Source of the DNA: Akkermansiaceae bacterium
GTDB taxonomy: Bacteria; Verrucomicrobiota; Verrucomicrobiia; Verrucomicrobiales; DEV007
Length of the DNA stretch: 64,000 nt
Reading direction: 5' to 3'
NCBI GenBank assembly: GCA_024233085.1
Contig: JACKQC010000008.1
Location: forward strand, 124,001 to 188,000
The translations under genes and the position numbers were made by a program. Within the stretch, counting starts at the first letter, position 1. Every line of letters begins with the position of its first letter. Under the pieces are notes generated by a model. The model searched no databases. It was not told the origin of the DNA and was given only the letters and a program-made list of their open reading frames with translations. Below, piece by piece: positions 17,228 through 25,251 of the stretch.

Positions 17228-19210
17228 TCACTTGTAGCTTCTCACGCTCGGTTTCACATTTTCAAATTCGAGCGTTTCCTTGTGCAGCTTCGGCTTGGAG
17301 CCGGGCGCGCCGGCCTCCCACGCGGCGACATAGGCGTATTCGTCGTCGCGACGCTTGGCTTCGCCGGGGTTCGTGTAGCCCGATTTCACGGCCTCGTCGG
17401 CTTCGGTGAATTGATATTCCTCGCGGAAGTGCCCGCCGCAGCTTTCCTCGCGGTCCAGCGCGTCGTGGCACATCATTTCCGCGAACTCTAGGAAGTCCGC
17501 CACGCGGCCCGCTTTTTCGAGTTCCATGTTCAGATTCCGGCTGTCGCCGGGAATGCGGACGTTCTCCCAGAATTCCTCGCGGATCGCGGGAATCTTTTCG
17601 ATCGCTTCCCTGAGACCGGCCGCGTTGCGGGCCATGCCGCACTTGTCCCACACCAGCAGGCCCAGTTCGCGATGGAAACTGTCCACCGTGCGCTTGCCGT
17701 TCACGGCCATCAAGCGGTCGACGCGGGCGCGGACGGCTTGCTCGGCTTCGTCGAAGGCCGGATCCTCCGTGCCGATCGCGCCGGGTTTTTCGCCGGCGAG
17801 GTAATTGGGCAGCGTGGCCGGGATCACGAAATATCCGTCCGCCAGTCCCTGCATGAGCGCGCTGGCGCCGAGCCGGTTCGCGCCATGGTCGGAGAAATTC
17901 GCCTCGCCCAGCACGTGGAGGCCCGGGATGTTGGACATCAGGTTGTAGTCGACCCACAGTCCGCCCATGGTGTAGTGGACGGCCGGGTAGATCATCATCG
18001 GCATCGAGTAGGGATCGTCGCCGGAGATCTTCTCGTACATCTGGAAAAGGTTGCCGTAGCGCGCGGAGATCGCGTCCTTGCCGAGGCGCTGGATGGCGTC
18101 GCGGAAATCGAGATAGACACCCAGGCCCGTCGCGGCGACGCCGCGCCCGTCGTCGCATGCTTCCTTGGCGGATCGGGAGGAAATGTCGCGCGGCGCGAGG
18201 TTGCCGAAGCTCGGGTACTTTCGCTCGAGGTAGTAGTCGCGCTGGTCCTCGGGCACGTCGGCGGCTTTCATTTCGCGCTTGCGCAGCTTCGCCGCCACCT
18301 CGGGCGATTTCGGCGCCCAGATGCGGCCGTCGTTGCGCAGCGACTCGGACATCAGCGTCAGCTTGCTCTGATAGTCGCCGCTGACCGGGATGCAGGTCGG
18401 GTGAATCTGCGTGTAGCAGGGATTCGCGAAGTAGGCGCCGCGTTTCGCCGCGCGATAGGCGGCCATCACGTTGCAGCCCTTCGCGTTGGTGGAGAGAAAG
18501 AACACGTTCCCGTAGCCGCCCGTGGCAAGAATCACGCAATCCGCCGCGTGCCGCGAAATCTCGCCCGTCACCAGATCGCGGACGATGATGCCCTTGGCGT
18601 GGCCGTCGACCAGCACGAGGTCGAGCATCTCGGTGCGGGGAAACATGGTCACGCCGCCCCGGGCGATTTCCTTCGCGAGCGCCTGGTAACAGCCGATCAG
18701 GAGCTGCTGGCCCGTCTGTCCGCGGGCATAGAAGGTCCGGCTCACCTGCGCGCCGCCGAAAGAGCGGTTGTCCAGCAGGCCGCCGTATTCGCGGGCGAAG
18801 GGCACGCCCTGCGCCACGCACTGGTCGATGATGTTCGCGCTGACCTCGGCGAGACGATAGACATTCGCCTCCCGGGAGCGGAAGTCGCCGCCTTTCAGCG
18901 TGTCATAGAAAAGCCGCCAGACGCTGTCGCCGTCGTTCTGATAGTTTTTCGCCGCGTTGATGCCGCCCTGCGCGGCGATGGAGTGCGCCCGGCGCGGGCT
19001 GTCCTGGTAGCAGAAGCATTTCACCCGGTATCCCAACTCGCTGAGCGTCGCCGCCGCCGAGCCGCCCGCCAGACCGCTCCCGACCACGATGATGGAGTAT
19101 TTCCGCTTGTTGGCCGGGTTGATGAGCTTCGAGTCGTTCTTGTGCTTCGACCATTTCCCCGCGAGCGGACCGGCGGGGATGGCGGAATTCAGGGAGCCGT
19201 TGGTGGACAT
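17228..19210 (-). CDS. sdhA: succinate dehydrogenase/fumarate reductase flavoprotein subunit
   Basis: 660 residues. SdhA oxidises succinate with a covalently bound FAD. Visible are VVGSGLAGGSAAATL (FAD binding), SIAAQGGINAAKNY with the histidine expected to bind FAD just before (RRAHS), ILATGGYGNVFFLSTNA, HPTCIPVSGDYQSKL, and LGEANFSDHGANRLGASALMQ. It matches the long soluble subunit paired with the b558-type SdhC. The frame stays open upstream through sdhC in another phase, so a simple frame finder would over-extend it; the ATG at 19210 is the natural start. Confidence 0.97.
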   Translation of the reverse strand: MSTNGSLNSAIPAGPLAGKWSKHKNDSKLINPANKRKYSIIVVGSGLAGGSAAATLSELGYRVKCFCYQDSPRRAHSIAAQGGINAAKNYQNDGDSVWRLFYDTLKGGDFRSREANVYRLAEVSANIIDQCVAQGVPFAREYGGLLDNRSFGGAQVSRTFYARGQTGQQLLIGCYQALAKEIARGGVTMFPRTEMLDLVLVDGHAKGIIVRDLVTGEISRHAADCVILATGGYGNVFFLSTNAKGCNVMAAYRAAKRGAYFANPCYTQIHPTCIPVSGDYQSKLTLMSESLRNDGRIWAPKSPEVAAKLRKREMKAADVPEDQRDYYLERKYPSFGNLAPRDISSRSAKEACDDGRGVAATGLGVYLDFRDAIQRLGKDAISARYGNLFQMYEKISGDDPYSMPMMIYPAVHYTMGGLWVDYNLMSNIPGLHVLGEANFSDHGANRLGASALMQGLADGYFVIPATLPNYLAGEKPGAIGTEDPAFDEAEQAVRARVDRLMAVNGKRTVDSFHRELGLLVWDKCGMARNAAGLREAIEKIPAIREEFWENVRIPGDSRNLNMELEKAGRVADFLEFAEMMCHDALDREESCGGHFREEYQFTEADEAVKSGYTNPGEAKRRDDEYAYVAAWEAGAPGSKPKLHKETLEFENVKPSVRSYK

Positions 19211-19251
19211 GGTGACGGGAGGAAAGGCGTTTTGGGGAAATTTCGAAACGG

Positions 19252-20028
19252 TCAGCGCCGCGCGGTGGCCGGGGCCCGCGGGGAGACCGCGGTCGTCGCG
19301 GCGGCGCCGGAGTCCTTCTTCAACCGCGTCACAATTGTCACCGGCACCGAGAGAAAGCCCGCCCAGATCGCGATCGCCACCACCCAGCCGAGCCGCTGGA
19401 TGGCCCGTTCCGAATGCTTGCCGCGCAGGCCCAGCGTCTGGAAGATCGACGCGACCCCGTGGCTCAGGTGTGAACACAGCAGCGTGACCCCGACGATGTA
19501 AAAGAGCGACACCAGCGGGTTTTGGAAACCCCTCATGACCATCGCAAAGGTATCGTGCCGCGCCTCGCCGCCGTGCGCCGCCGCGTAGTCCGCGTCTTGC
19601 AGCGACGCCAGCCCCGGATCGATCCGCACCGTGAAATGCAGGATGTGAAAAACCAGAAAGGCCAGGATCGTCAGGCCACTCCAGATCATGATCCGCGATC
19701 CCCGCGAAGCCTGGACCGTCGCGTCGCATTCGTAGCGGCTCGCGCGCGCCGCGCGGTTCCGCCGCACCAGCGCGACCGTCGCCACGATGTGCAGGACAAA
19801 CGCGGCCAGAAGCCCGATCCGCGCGAACCAGATGCCCCAGCCATGCGCGAAATGGTGCAGAAACTGCGCGTAGCCGTTCATCGCGTCGCGCCCTTGGAAC
19901 ATCAGCAGGTTCCCGGCGACGTGGCCGATCAGGAATCCCACCAGCATCAGGCCCGTGACGGCCACCACGATCTTCTTGCCGATGGATGAATGCCAGAACT
20001 GGCAGCAGGCTTTCCCGAGTGCGTTCAT
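19252..20028 (-). CDS. sdhC: succinate dehydrogenase cytochrome b558 subunit
   Basis: 258 residues with five likely membrane helices, the single-anchor type that replaces SdhC plus SdhD and binds two hemes. Candidate heme histidines lie in VGFLIGHVAGN, QFLHHFAHGWG, FVLHIVATVAL, HILHFTVRI and LLCSHLSHGVAS. It reduces menaquinone in organisms with this form. It heads sdhCAB. The ATG at 20028 follows almost directly on a promoter-like sequence. Confidence 0.93.
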   Translation of the reverse strand: MNALGKACCQFWHSSIGKKIVVAVTGLMLVGFLIGHVAGNLLMFQGRDAMNGYAQFLHHFAHGWGIWFARIGLLAAFVLHIVATVALVRRNRAARASRYECDATVQASRGSRIMIWSGLTILAFLVFHILHFTVRIDPGLASLQDADYAAAHGGEARHDTFAMVMRGFQNPLVSLFYIVGVTLLCSHLSHGVASIFQTLGLRGKHSERAIQRLGWVVAIAIWAGFLSVPVTIVTRLKKDSGAAATTAVSPRAPATARR

Positions 20029-20038
20029 TTTGCGATTG

Positions 20039-20067
20039 TCCATAAGCATTACGCCGGATGAATGCAA
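20039..20067 (-). promoter_or_regulatory. probable sdhCAB promoter
   Basis: On the minus strand TTGCAT (20067-20062) and TATGGA (20044-20039) are 17 bases apart. The sdhC ATG at 20028 would lie only a few bases after the expected transcript start, giving a nearly leaderless message. Confidence 0.45.
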
Positions 20068-20129
20068 GGAGATGGGGGTATCCGGCGCGATTATGGCGGA
20101 ATTTTCGCCTTTGCCCGGCCCGGAGCCCC

Positions 20130-21305
20130 ATGCGATCCCGTATTTCCATCATGAAATCTCAGCGCTTTGCCCCCAGACCCTTCGTTTCCGTCCTTGCCGT
20201 TGCCATGCCCGCCCTTATCGCCCAGCTCCACAGTGCCCCCGGCAATCCGGACGCCGACTTTCCGAAGTCGCCCGAAGTCCACGCCGACGGACGCGTCACC
20301 TTTCGCGTCATCGCTCCGGGGGCCGAAAAAGTCCTCCTGAAAGGCGCCGTCGCGGCCGGGGAAAACGCCCTCGCGCCCGCCGCGGATGACAAAGGTCTCT
20401 GGGAAATCACCGTCGGCCCCGTCGAGCCCGGTCTCCACGACTACTGGTTCGACATCGACGGCGTTTACACCCTCGATCCCCACAACCGCGCCTTCAAAGC
20501 CTGGCGCCGGAGCGCCAATCTCGTGGAAGTGCCCGCCGATCCGCCCGCCGCCTGGCAGCTCACCGCCGTGCCCCACGGCACCCTCCATCGGCATGCCTAC
20601 CATTCCGTTCCGCTCCAGACCGAGCGCGAGTGCTTCGTCTATACTCCGCCGGGTTACGAGGACGATCCCGCGCGCCGCTATCCGGTCCTTTTCCTGCTGC
20701 ACGGCTCCGGCGACGACGCCTCCGGCTGGACCGCCGTCGGGCGCGCCCACTGCATCGCCGACAATCTCATCGCCGCCGGCGTTGCCGAACCCCTCGTCAT
20801 CGTCATGCCCCACGGCCACGCCCACCGGCCCGGAGTCGATCCCGACGCCATTGAAGATCGCGCCGAGTGGTATCGCGAAAACGACGCCGCCATGGCCGAC
20901 GACTTCTTTCGGAGCGTCGTCCCGTTGGTGGAGAAAACCTACCGCCTGCAGGACGGTCCCGACCGCGCCGCCATCGCCGGCCTCTCGATGGGCGGCGGTC
21001 AATCCCTCCGGATCGGCCTGAATCATCCCGAAAAATTCGCCTGGGTGGCCGGATTCAGCTCAGCCGTGCCCGCCGACGAGAAAGCCGCCGCCGAGCAGTA
21101 CGCCGCCTTCGATCCCCGGGCCGCGCGCCGGAGGATCTGGATCGGGTGCGGCCGCTCCGATTTCCTGCTGGATCGCAACGACTTCTTTCACGGCTGGCTC
21201 GACGCGAAAAGCGTGCCCCACGAATACGTGCTCACCGAGGGCGGCCACGCCTGGCCCGTTTGGCGCGGCTACCTGGAGATCTGGCTCAGGGGGCTTTTCC
21301 GGTGA
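20130..21305 (+). CDS. secreted esterase with N-terminal E-set/CBM48-like domain
   Basis: 391 residues. The signal peptide (about 1-35) leads to a beta-sandwich (about 45-135, including GLHDYWFDIDGVYTLDPHN) like those found before glycogen-active and CE1 enzymes. An alpha/beta hydrolase of the ferulate/acetyl-xylan esterase type follows: LFLLHGSGDD, the nucleophile elbow GLSMGGGQ, and the late His in EGGHAWPVW. It probably removes ester groups from plant polysaccharides outside the cell. The ATG at 20130 follows a GGAG; another lies at 20151. It is divergent from sdhC. Confidence 0.87.
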   Translation: MRSRISIMKSQRFAPRPFVSVLAVAMPALIAQLHSAPGNPDADFPKSPEVHADGRVTFRVIAPGAEKVLLKGAVAAGENALAPAADDKGLWEITVGPVEPGLHDYWFDIDGVYTLDPHNRAFKAWRRSANLVEVPADPPAAWQLTAVPHGTLHRHAYHSVPLQTERECFVYTPPGYEDDPARRYPVLFLLHGSGDDASGWTAVGRAHCIADNLIAAGVAEPLVIVMPHGHAHRPGVDPDAIEDRAEWYRENDAAMADDFFRSVVPLVEKTYRLQDGPDRAAIAGLSMGGGQSLRIGLNHPEKFAWVAGFSSAVPADEKAAAEQYAAFDPRAARRRIWIGCGRSDFLLDRNDFFHGWLDAKSVPHEYVLTEGGHAWPVWRGYLEIWLRGLFR

Positions 21306-21314
21306 AGCCGCGGC

Positions 21315-21355
21315 GACCCAACCCTGTTGGGTCATCGACCTAACCCTGTTTGGTG
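21315..21355. repeat. 22-bp-period palindromic repeat, locus 2 (2 units)
   Basis: Unit 21315-21333 is the perfect form GACCCAAC-CCT-GTTGGGTC. After ATC comes a second unit (21337-21355) with the same core orientation and three arm changes. It lies between two convergent gene ends, ten bases after the esterase stop. Confidence 0.93.
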
Positions 21356-21361
21356 AGAATG

Positions 21362-21655
21362 TCACAGCCGATCGGTCCAGCGGACGAGGCGGTCGCCCGA
21401 GTACTCGAAAAGCCAGAGCCGCCCGTTCGCCCGATGATAGGCCCGCGATTCGTTCCGCGAGAGTTGTTCCGTGCGCTCGGGCGGGCCGATGAGCCATTCG
21501 ACCTGGGACGGAGTCATGTCGCGGGTGACGAGATCGACTCGCTTCACCGCCGGAGCGGGGCGCGTGCCTCGGGGACCGGCGCACGCGGCGAGCGACAGGG
21601 AAACGACGGCGACGGCCGCCGCCGCGACCAGGAAATGGGGGGGATTCGTTTTCAT
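21362..21655 (-). CDS. BamE/SmpA-like small lipoprotein
   Basis: 97 residues. A lipoprotein signal ends in SLAAC, so the mature protein is membrane-anchored. The segment DMTPSQVEWLIGPPERTE resembles the helix-turn start of the SmpA/BamE fold (a Thr-x-x-x-Val-x-x-x-x-Gly-x-Pro pattern), and the end RLWLFEYSGDRLVRW fits its beta strands. BamE helps insert outer-membrane proteins, but many small lipoproteins share this fold, so the role is only a guess. It converges with the esterase across a dispersed repeat. Confidence 0.7.
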   Translation of the reverse strand: MKTNPPHFLVAAAAVAVVSLSLAACAGPRGTRPAPAVKRVDLVTRDMTPSQVEWLIGPPERTEQLSRNESRAYHRANGRLWLFEYSGDRLVRWTDRL

Positions 21656-21838
21656 GCGGCGTTTTTTTCTTCGATGTTTGAGAGGGGCGGGGGACTTTGG
21701 GCGGTTTTGTCCCCGCCGTGGAAGCCGTGACATCCCGCAAAATCGCGGCCCGGCTGGGTGGTTGACATCGGGGTGATCCGGCGTAGGATCGAGATTCGGT
21801 TGCCACGAAGTTTCGCGGCAGGCCAGATGATCGAAATC

Positions 21839-21913
21839 GCCGGAGTAGCTCAGGGGTAGAGCAACGCATTCGTAATGCGTGGGTCGTCGGTTCAAATCCG
21901 ACCTTCGGCTCCA
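21839..21913 (+). tRNA. tRNA-Thr (CGT)
   Basis: 75 bases with encoded CCA. The acceptor GCCGGAG pairs with CTTCGGC with one G-T pair. The anticodon stem ACGCA/TGCGT encloses TTCGTAA, anticodon CGT. The T-arm reads GTCGGTTCAAATCCGAC. Confidence 0.95.
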
Positions 21914-22158
21914 TTTTTCGCTGAGACGAAAAGGGCCGGAGGTTCAAGTCTCCGCGTCCTGGATTTGGCGGCCCTGTTGTATCCCTTTTTCCGTTGCCTG
22001 GATGGTTCGGGCAAGGGATGAATTTTCTGCCAGCGCCCAACACCGACGGCGTCCAATGTTTTTGCCAGGCGCCCTTCGGTCGTGATCGGTGTTTCGGCGG
22101 AACGACCGGTTTCAAGAGGGCGGAGCAAAGCCTGGCGAAACGGAATAAGATTCCAACT
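21914..22158. other. intergenic, with a possible tRNA 3' remnant
   Basis: No gene is seen. At about 21931-21958 a CGGAG/CTCCG stem encloses GTTCAAGT and is followed by GCGTCCTGGA, resembling the T-arm and acceptor end of a tRNA without the rest. It directly follows tRNA-Thr and precedes the Fic gene. Confidence 0.3.
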
Positions 22159-23349
22159 TCATCGATCGACTTCCGCCACGCGTCTTGGAAGGAAAGCCCG
22201 GATCAAGTTGCGGTTCGCGAGCACTTTGCCGTGCCGGCGCAAAATCAACCGCATTTTCGCGATCGCGTTTAGATCCCGTTGCACCATTCGGTCGCCAGCC
22301 GTGGCATATTCTCGCGCCAGCTTGGGGGTGAGCAGGGGGATATTGGAAATTTCGACCCAATCTCCGTGATCGGTAAGATCGAACACCAACTCCCGGCGCC
22401 GCTTTTGCGTCGGCGAATTCTTCAGCTTTCGGAATAGCCCATGCACATAATTTTCCCATGCCACGCGCATCTGCTGCTCCCTGACCAAAGCGATCTGGCC
22501 TCGGAGACCGTCCAGAAACCCACGGAGCGCATAATGGATGAACGGCAGTATGTCCCCGCCCGATTGACTGGCTTTGGCAAGCTCACGGTAATATTGGGTC
22601 CGGGTCAGATTGTAGTGATCGCTCAACAGGTGGGCGGCGGGAAGGGGGACGCCGCTGGCGAACAGAACGTGAAACTCCATCATCCGTGCCGTTCTCCCGT
22701 TACCGTCTGCGAAGGGGTGAATCCACGCCAGATAGACGTGGGCCACGATCGCCCTAATTAGAGCGAACGGAACGCTCAATTCTTCGTCCGGGGGCGCAAA
22801 ATCGGTGCCGTTCAGCCAATGGCACAATCGATCTAGAAGGTAAGCGCAATCCTCGGCCGGCGCGCCGCGATACACCGTTCCGACAACGACGGAATGCGAA
22901 CGGATCTCGCCCGGCACAGTGCTTTCGGGAAGCTCCAAGCCTTTCAAAGCGCCTCGGTTGTAGTCCCGGATCAGATCCATGCACAGATTTCGTTCCGTGA
23001 CTTCAGGATCGAGAAGGAGTTGCGTCTCCAAATTGCAGAGATCGACAATATTTTGCACTTCCTGCTGAAGATATTTTTGTGACTTCGGCAAATCCAGGGT
23101 TCCGTCGATCACCCGTCGAACCTGCTCTTCGCTCAAGGTGTTGCCTTCGATTGCCGTGGTGGCCAGCACCCCTTTGGCGAGATAGATTTCATGCAATTCC
23201 GCCGCCACCTCCGGACGCAAGGGCGCGCCGCTCAAGTGCTGCACCTTCGACGAGATTTCTCCAAGGGTCAGCCACAGGCGGGAGTCATCCGGAGGCAATC
23301 GGAGCGCAAATCGGAGCCACGGATGAGATTTTTCGTATTTTCTTGGCAT
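22159..23349 (-). CDS. Fic-family protein (AMP transferase type)
   Basis: About 396 residues. The Fic core HPFADGNGRTAR carries the catalytic His and the nucleotide-binding residues. The N-terminal TAIEGNT matches the inhibitory helix (S/T)xxxE(G/N) that self-restrains class II Fic proteins, so no separate antitoxin is needed. The C-terminal third resembles a winged helix, often DNA-binding in this family. Such proteins move AMP or related groups onto target hydroxyls. The target is unknown. The ATG at 23349 has no Shine-Dalgarno sequence and lies only a few bases after a strong promoter. It follows tRNA-Thr, a common landing place for acquired genes. Confidence 0.9.
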   Translation of the reverse strand: MPRKYEKSHPWLRFALRLPPDDSRLWLTLGEISSKVQHLSGAPLRPEVAAELHEIYLAKGVLATTAIEGNTLSEEQVRRVIDGTLDLPKSQKYLQQEVQNIVDLCNLETQLLLDPEVTERNLCMDLIRDYNRGALKGLELPESTVPGEIRSHSVVVGTVYRGAPAEDCAYLLDRLCHWLNGTDFAPPDEELSVPFALIRAIVAHVYLAWIHPFADGNGRTARMMEFHVLFASGVPLPAAHLLSDHYNLTRTQYYRELAKASQSGGDILPFIHYALRGFLDGLRGQIALVREQQMRVAWENYVHGLFRKLKNSPTQKRRRELVFDLTDHGDWVEISNIPLLTPKLAREYATAGDRMVQRDLNAIAKMRLILRRHGKVLANRNLIRAFLPRRVAEVDR

Positions 23350-23359
23350 GTCGAAGTTT

Positions 23360-23388
23360 ATTAAACGATCTCCGGCACGAGTCGTCAA
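23360..23388 (-). promoter_or_regulatory. promoter of the Fic gene, giving a near-leaderless transcript
   Basis: On the minus strand TTGACG (23388-23383) and TTTAAT (23365-23360) are exactly 17 bases apart. The start codon at 23349 falls about where transcription should begin or a few bases after. Confidence 0.6.
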
Positions 23389-23475
23389 CGCTACTTTACC
23401 CCTGAATTGACGTTTTTAGGAGGCTTTTCTGGCGAATTCATGTGGACGCATCTGGAAACCAATTTCGTTTCCGCC

Positions 23476-23519
23476 AAAGAAAAGACTTTGGGCGCCCCGA
23501 ACCGAAGCCCGGGACGCCC
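23476..23519 (-). terminator. probable intrinsic terminator
   Basis: A GC-rich imperfect hairpin (23490-23519, GGGCG...CGCCC) is followed on the minus strand by the T-rich TCTTTTCTTT. It lies 70 bases after the stop of the hypothetical gene at 23591. Confidence 0.5.
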
Positions 23520-23590
23520 GCCGCCTTTTGTCTCTGTTTGTGTTTTGGGGTTTTGCCCTGGATGCAGGCCAGATCAAATCCGAAAAGATC

Positions 23591-23929
23591 TCACTTCACC
23601 GTGACTCCGGCCTCGACGAGGCAATCGCGGAGGACGAAGAGAACGAGATTGGTCTCGGGGTAGAGGGCCGCGAGTTCCTTTTTCAGGTCTCGATAGACTC
23701 CGACAGCGTTGCGGCGCGGGGAATTGAGTTCGGCGATCCGGCGCCGGACGATCCGAAGCATCTGGGCGCGGGTCGGGTGGTATTGAGCGGCGATCCCGGC
23801 GGGAACGCTGTGGTGGGAGTGCCTTGAGACAGGCGGAAATTTCCCGTTTTGAGAGGTCGGCAATCCGGACGTGGGACTGACCCAGTTTTCGTGGTCGGTG
23901 TTTTGGAATGTGTAAGTGTTCGTCTTCAT
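23591..23929 (-). CDS. hypothetical protein, 112 residues
   Basis: From an ATG at 23929 (MKTNTYTFQNTDHENW). The first half is polar and probably disordered. The second half is a likely helical domain (ARAQMLRIVRRRIAELNSPRRN, shown here only in outline, then DLKKELAALYPETNLVLFVLRDCLVEAG). No family is recognised. It sits alone between the Fic gene and another unknown gene in sequence that becomes AT-rich upstream, and a terminator-like hairpin follows it. The base composition hints at acquired DNA. Confidence 0.5.
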   Translation of the reverse strand: MKTNTYTFQNTDHENWVSPTSGLPTSQNGKFPPVSRHSHHSVPAGIAAQYHPTRAQMLRIVRRRIAELNSPRRNAVGVYRDLKKELAALYPETNLVLFVLRDCLVEAGVTVK

Positions 23930-24107
23930 TTTGTATTCAATTTGCGGTGACGATGCCAATTTTATCTCAAGAAAACAACACGTCAACTACAAAATCAAAA
24001 ATTACTCAAAATTGACCCGCAAATACGGAGAGGCGCTTAAAATTGAGGGGATTTCGTTTAAGATTTTGCTCGAAAAATTTTAAAATTGTCGTAAAATCAG
24101 TGCTGCC

Positions 24108-24599
24108 ATGCTAACAAAACGGATCCAACAAGTCGTGGACGAGTTGCATTTGTACTCCGAGGACGAACTGAAGGAGTTGCAGTCTCACTTGAATCTCGCG
24201 CTTCGCTTCCGGGGGGCGCATTCTGTTCGCGGCGATGGCGATCGTGCGACTTCGGTTGGTCTTGCGGCTGTCGAACCGGGCGACGACGGCGCCGCGGAGG
24301 ACTGTCAAAAAATGCTGATGGACCTGGAAACGGACATGAGCCTTTCCGAGCAGGCCTTGCTTGCCGGAGTGGTTCTGGCCGATCTCTATCAGTCGAAGGT
24401 CTTTTCCAGCCGCCGGGTCAACGATGTGATCGAGGAATGCGGTCGACCCAAGATCGCCCACATCACCTCCGCGATTAACAGCCTGCTGGAAAAAAACTAC
24501 CTCAGCGGCGGCACCAAGGAACTGCGACTCACGACCGGCGGGCGGGTGCGGGTGGATGCCCTGTTGCGCCAGTGGGCCGAGAGCCGGAGCGCGGCCTGA
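24108..24599 (+). CDS. hypothetical protein with helical N-terminus and winged-helix-like C-terminus
   Basis: 163 residues. The N-terminus is a helical hairpin (RIQQVVDELHLYSEDELKEL), the middle is a charged linker, and from about residue 85 a helix-rich part ends in INSLLEKNYLSGG and ELRLTTGGRVRVD, which looks like the wing of a winged-helix fold. A role in DNA binding is possible. The 100 bases before it are unusually AT-rich for this genome and include a TAAAAT about 15 bases before the ATG. No family name is supported. Confidence 0.6.
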   Translation: MLTKRIQQVVDELHLYSEDELKELQSHLNLALRFRGAHSVRGDGDRATSVGLAAVEPGDDGAAEDCQKMLMDLETDMSLSEQALLAGVVLADLYQSKVFSSRRVNDVIEECGRPKIAHITSAINSLLEKNYLSGGTKELRLTTGGRVRVDALLRQWAESRSAA

Positions 24600-24834
24600 T
24601 TTTTTTCGGTTCGACGCGGCGGAAGGTGGGGATCGACTTTTCCGGTTGCCAAGCCCGCGGGGGACGGCTACTATCCGCGCTCTCCGCTTCCGAGGTGGCG
24701 TGGGCTTTTGCTCGGTCATCGAGTGGCGTTCGCGAAACTTGGTTCGAACGCGGCGACGACGATCCGCCAAAAACGAGAGCGAGATTAATTTGAGTAAAAA
24801 TTGAGAACCTGCCCCCTGAGGGCGATCCTTGGCC

Positions 24835-25077
24835 ATGAGAGCTGACATTCATCCCAACTACCAGGAAGCCATCATCCAGTGCACCTGTGGCGCGGTTTAT
24901 CAGACCCGCTCCACGGTTTCGGACATTCGCGTCGGTATCTGCGCGGCGTGCCATCCGTTTTTCACGGGCGAGCAGCGTTTTGTCGACACGGCGGGCCGCG
25001 TCGACAAGTTTGCCAAGCGTTACGGCGATTCGAAGGCGCGCCGCGTGAAGCGCCCGAAGCTGTCCGACCTCAACTAG
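24835..25077 (+). CDS. rpmE: 50S ribosomal protein L31, zinc-binding type
   Basis: 80 residues starting MRADIHPNY. L31 bridges the subunits at the central protuberance. The cysteines QCTCG and CAACH, with the conserved HPFFTGEQRFVDTAGRVDKF, show the zinc-binding form, which cells can replace with a cysteine-free copy under zinc starvation. It precedes prfA, as in many bacteria, and is followed by a strong terminator. Confidence 0.96.
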   Translation: MRADIHPNYQEAIIQCTCGAVYQTRSTVSDIRVGICAACHPFFTGEQRFVDTAGRVDKFAKRYGDSKARRVKRPKLSDLN

Positions 25078-25100
25078 CGACCAGCTTCTTCAACGCAAAA

Positions 25101-25146
25101 ACGGTGACTTGCCGCGCTTCCGGGCGGGCGGTCGCCGTTTTTTTTG
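25101..25146 (+). terminator. intrinsic terminator after rpmE
   Basis: ACGGTGAC (25101-25108) pairs with GTCGCCGT (25131-25138), enclosing a further GC-rich stem, and is followed by eight T residues. Confidence 0.85.
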
Positions 25147-25251
25147 TGCGCGGCGCCAACGTCGAATGACGGGCCCCGGAGGACGACCGAAGACCCGATC
25201 CCGCAATCTGAAGACTGGTCAGGGAATATTACTGAAAACTGAATACCGAGA

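Noticed and set aside
17228..20152. A 974-residue apparent fusion upstream of sdhA
   Set aside because: The frame is open only because sdhC is read out of phase. sdhA and sdhC have proper starts and full-length family matches.
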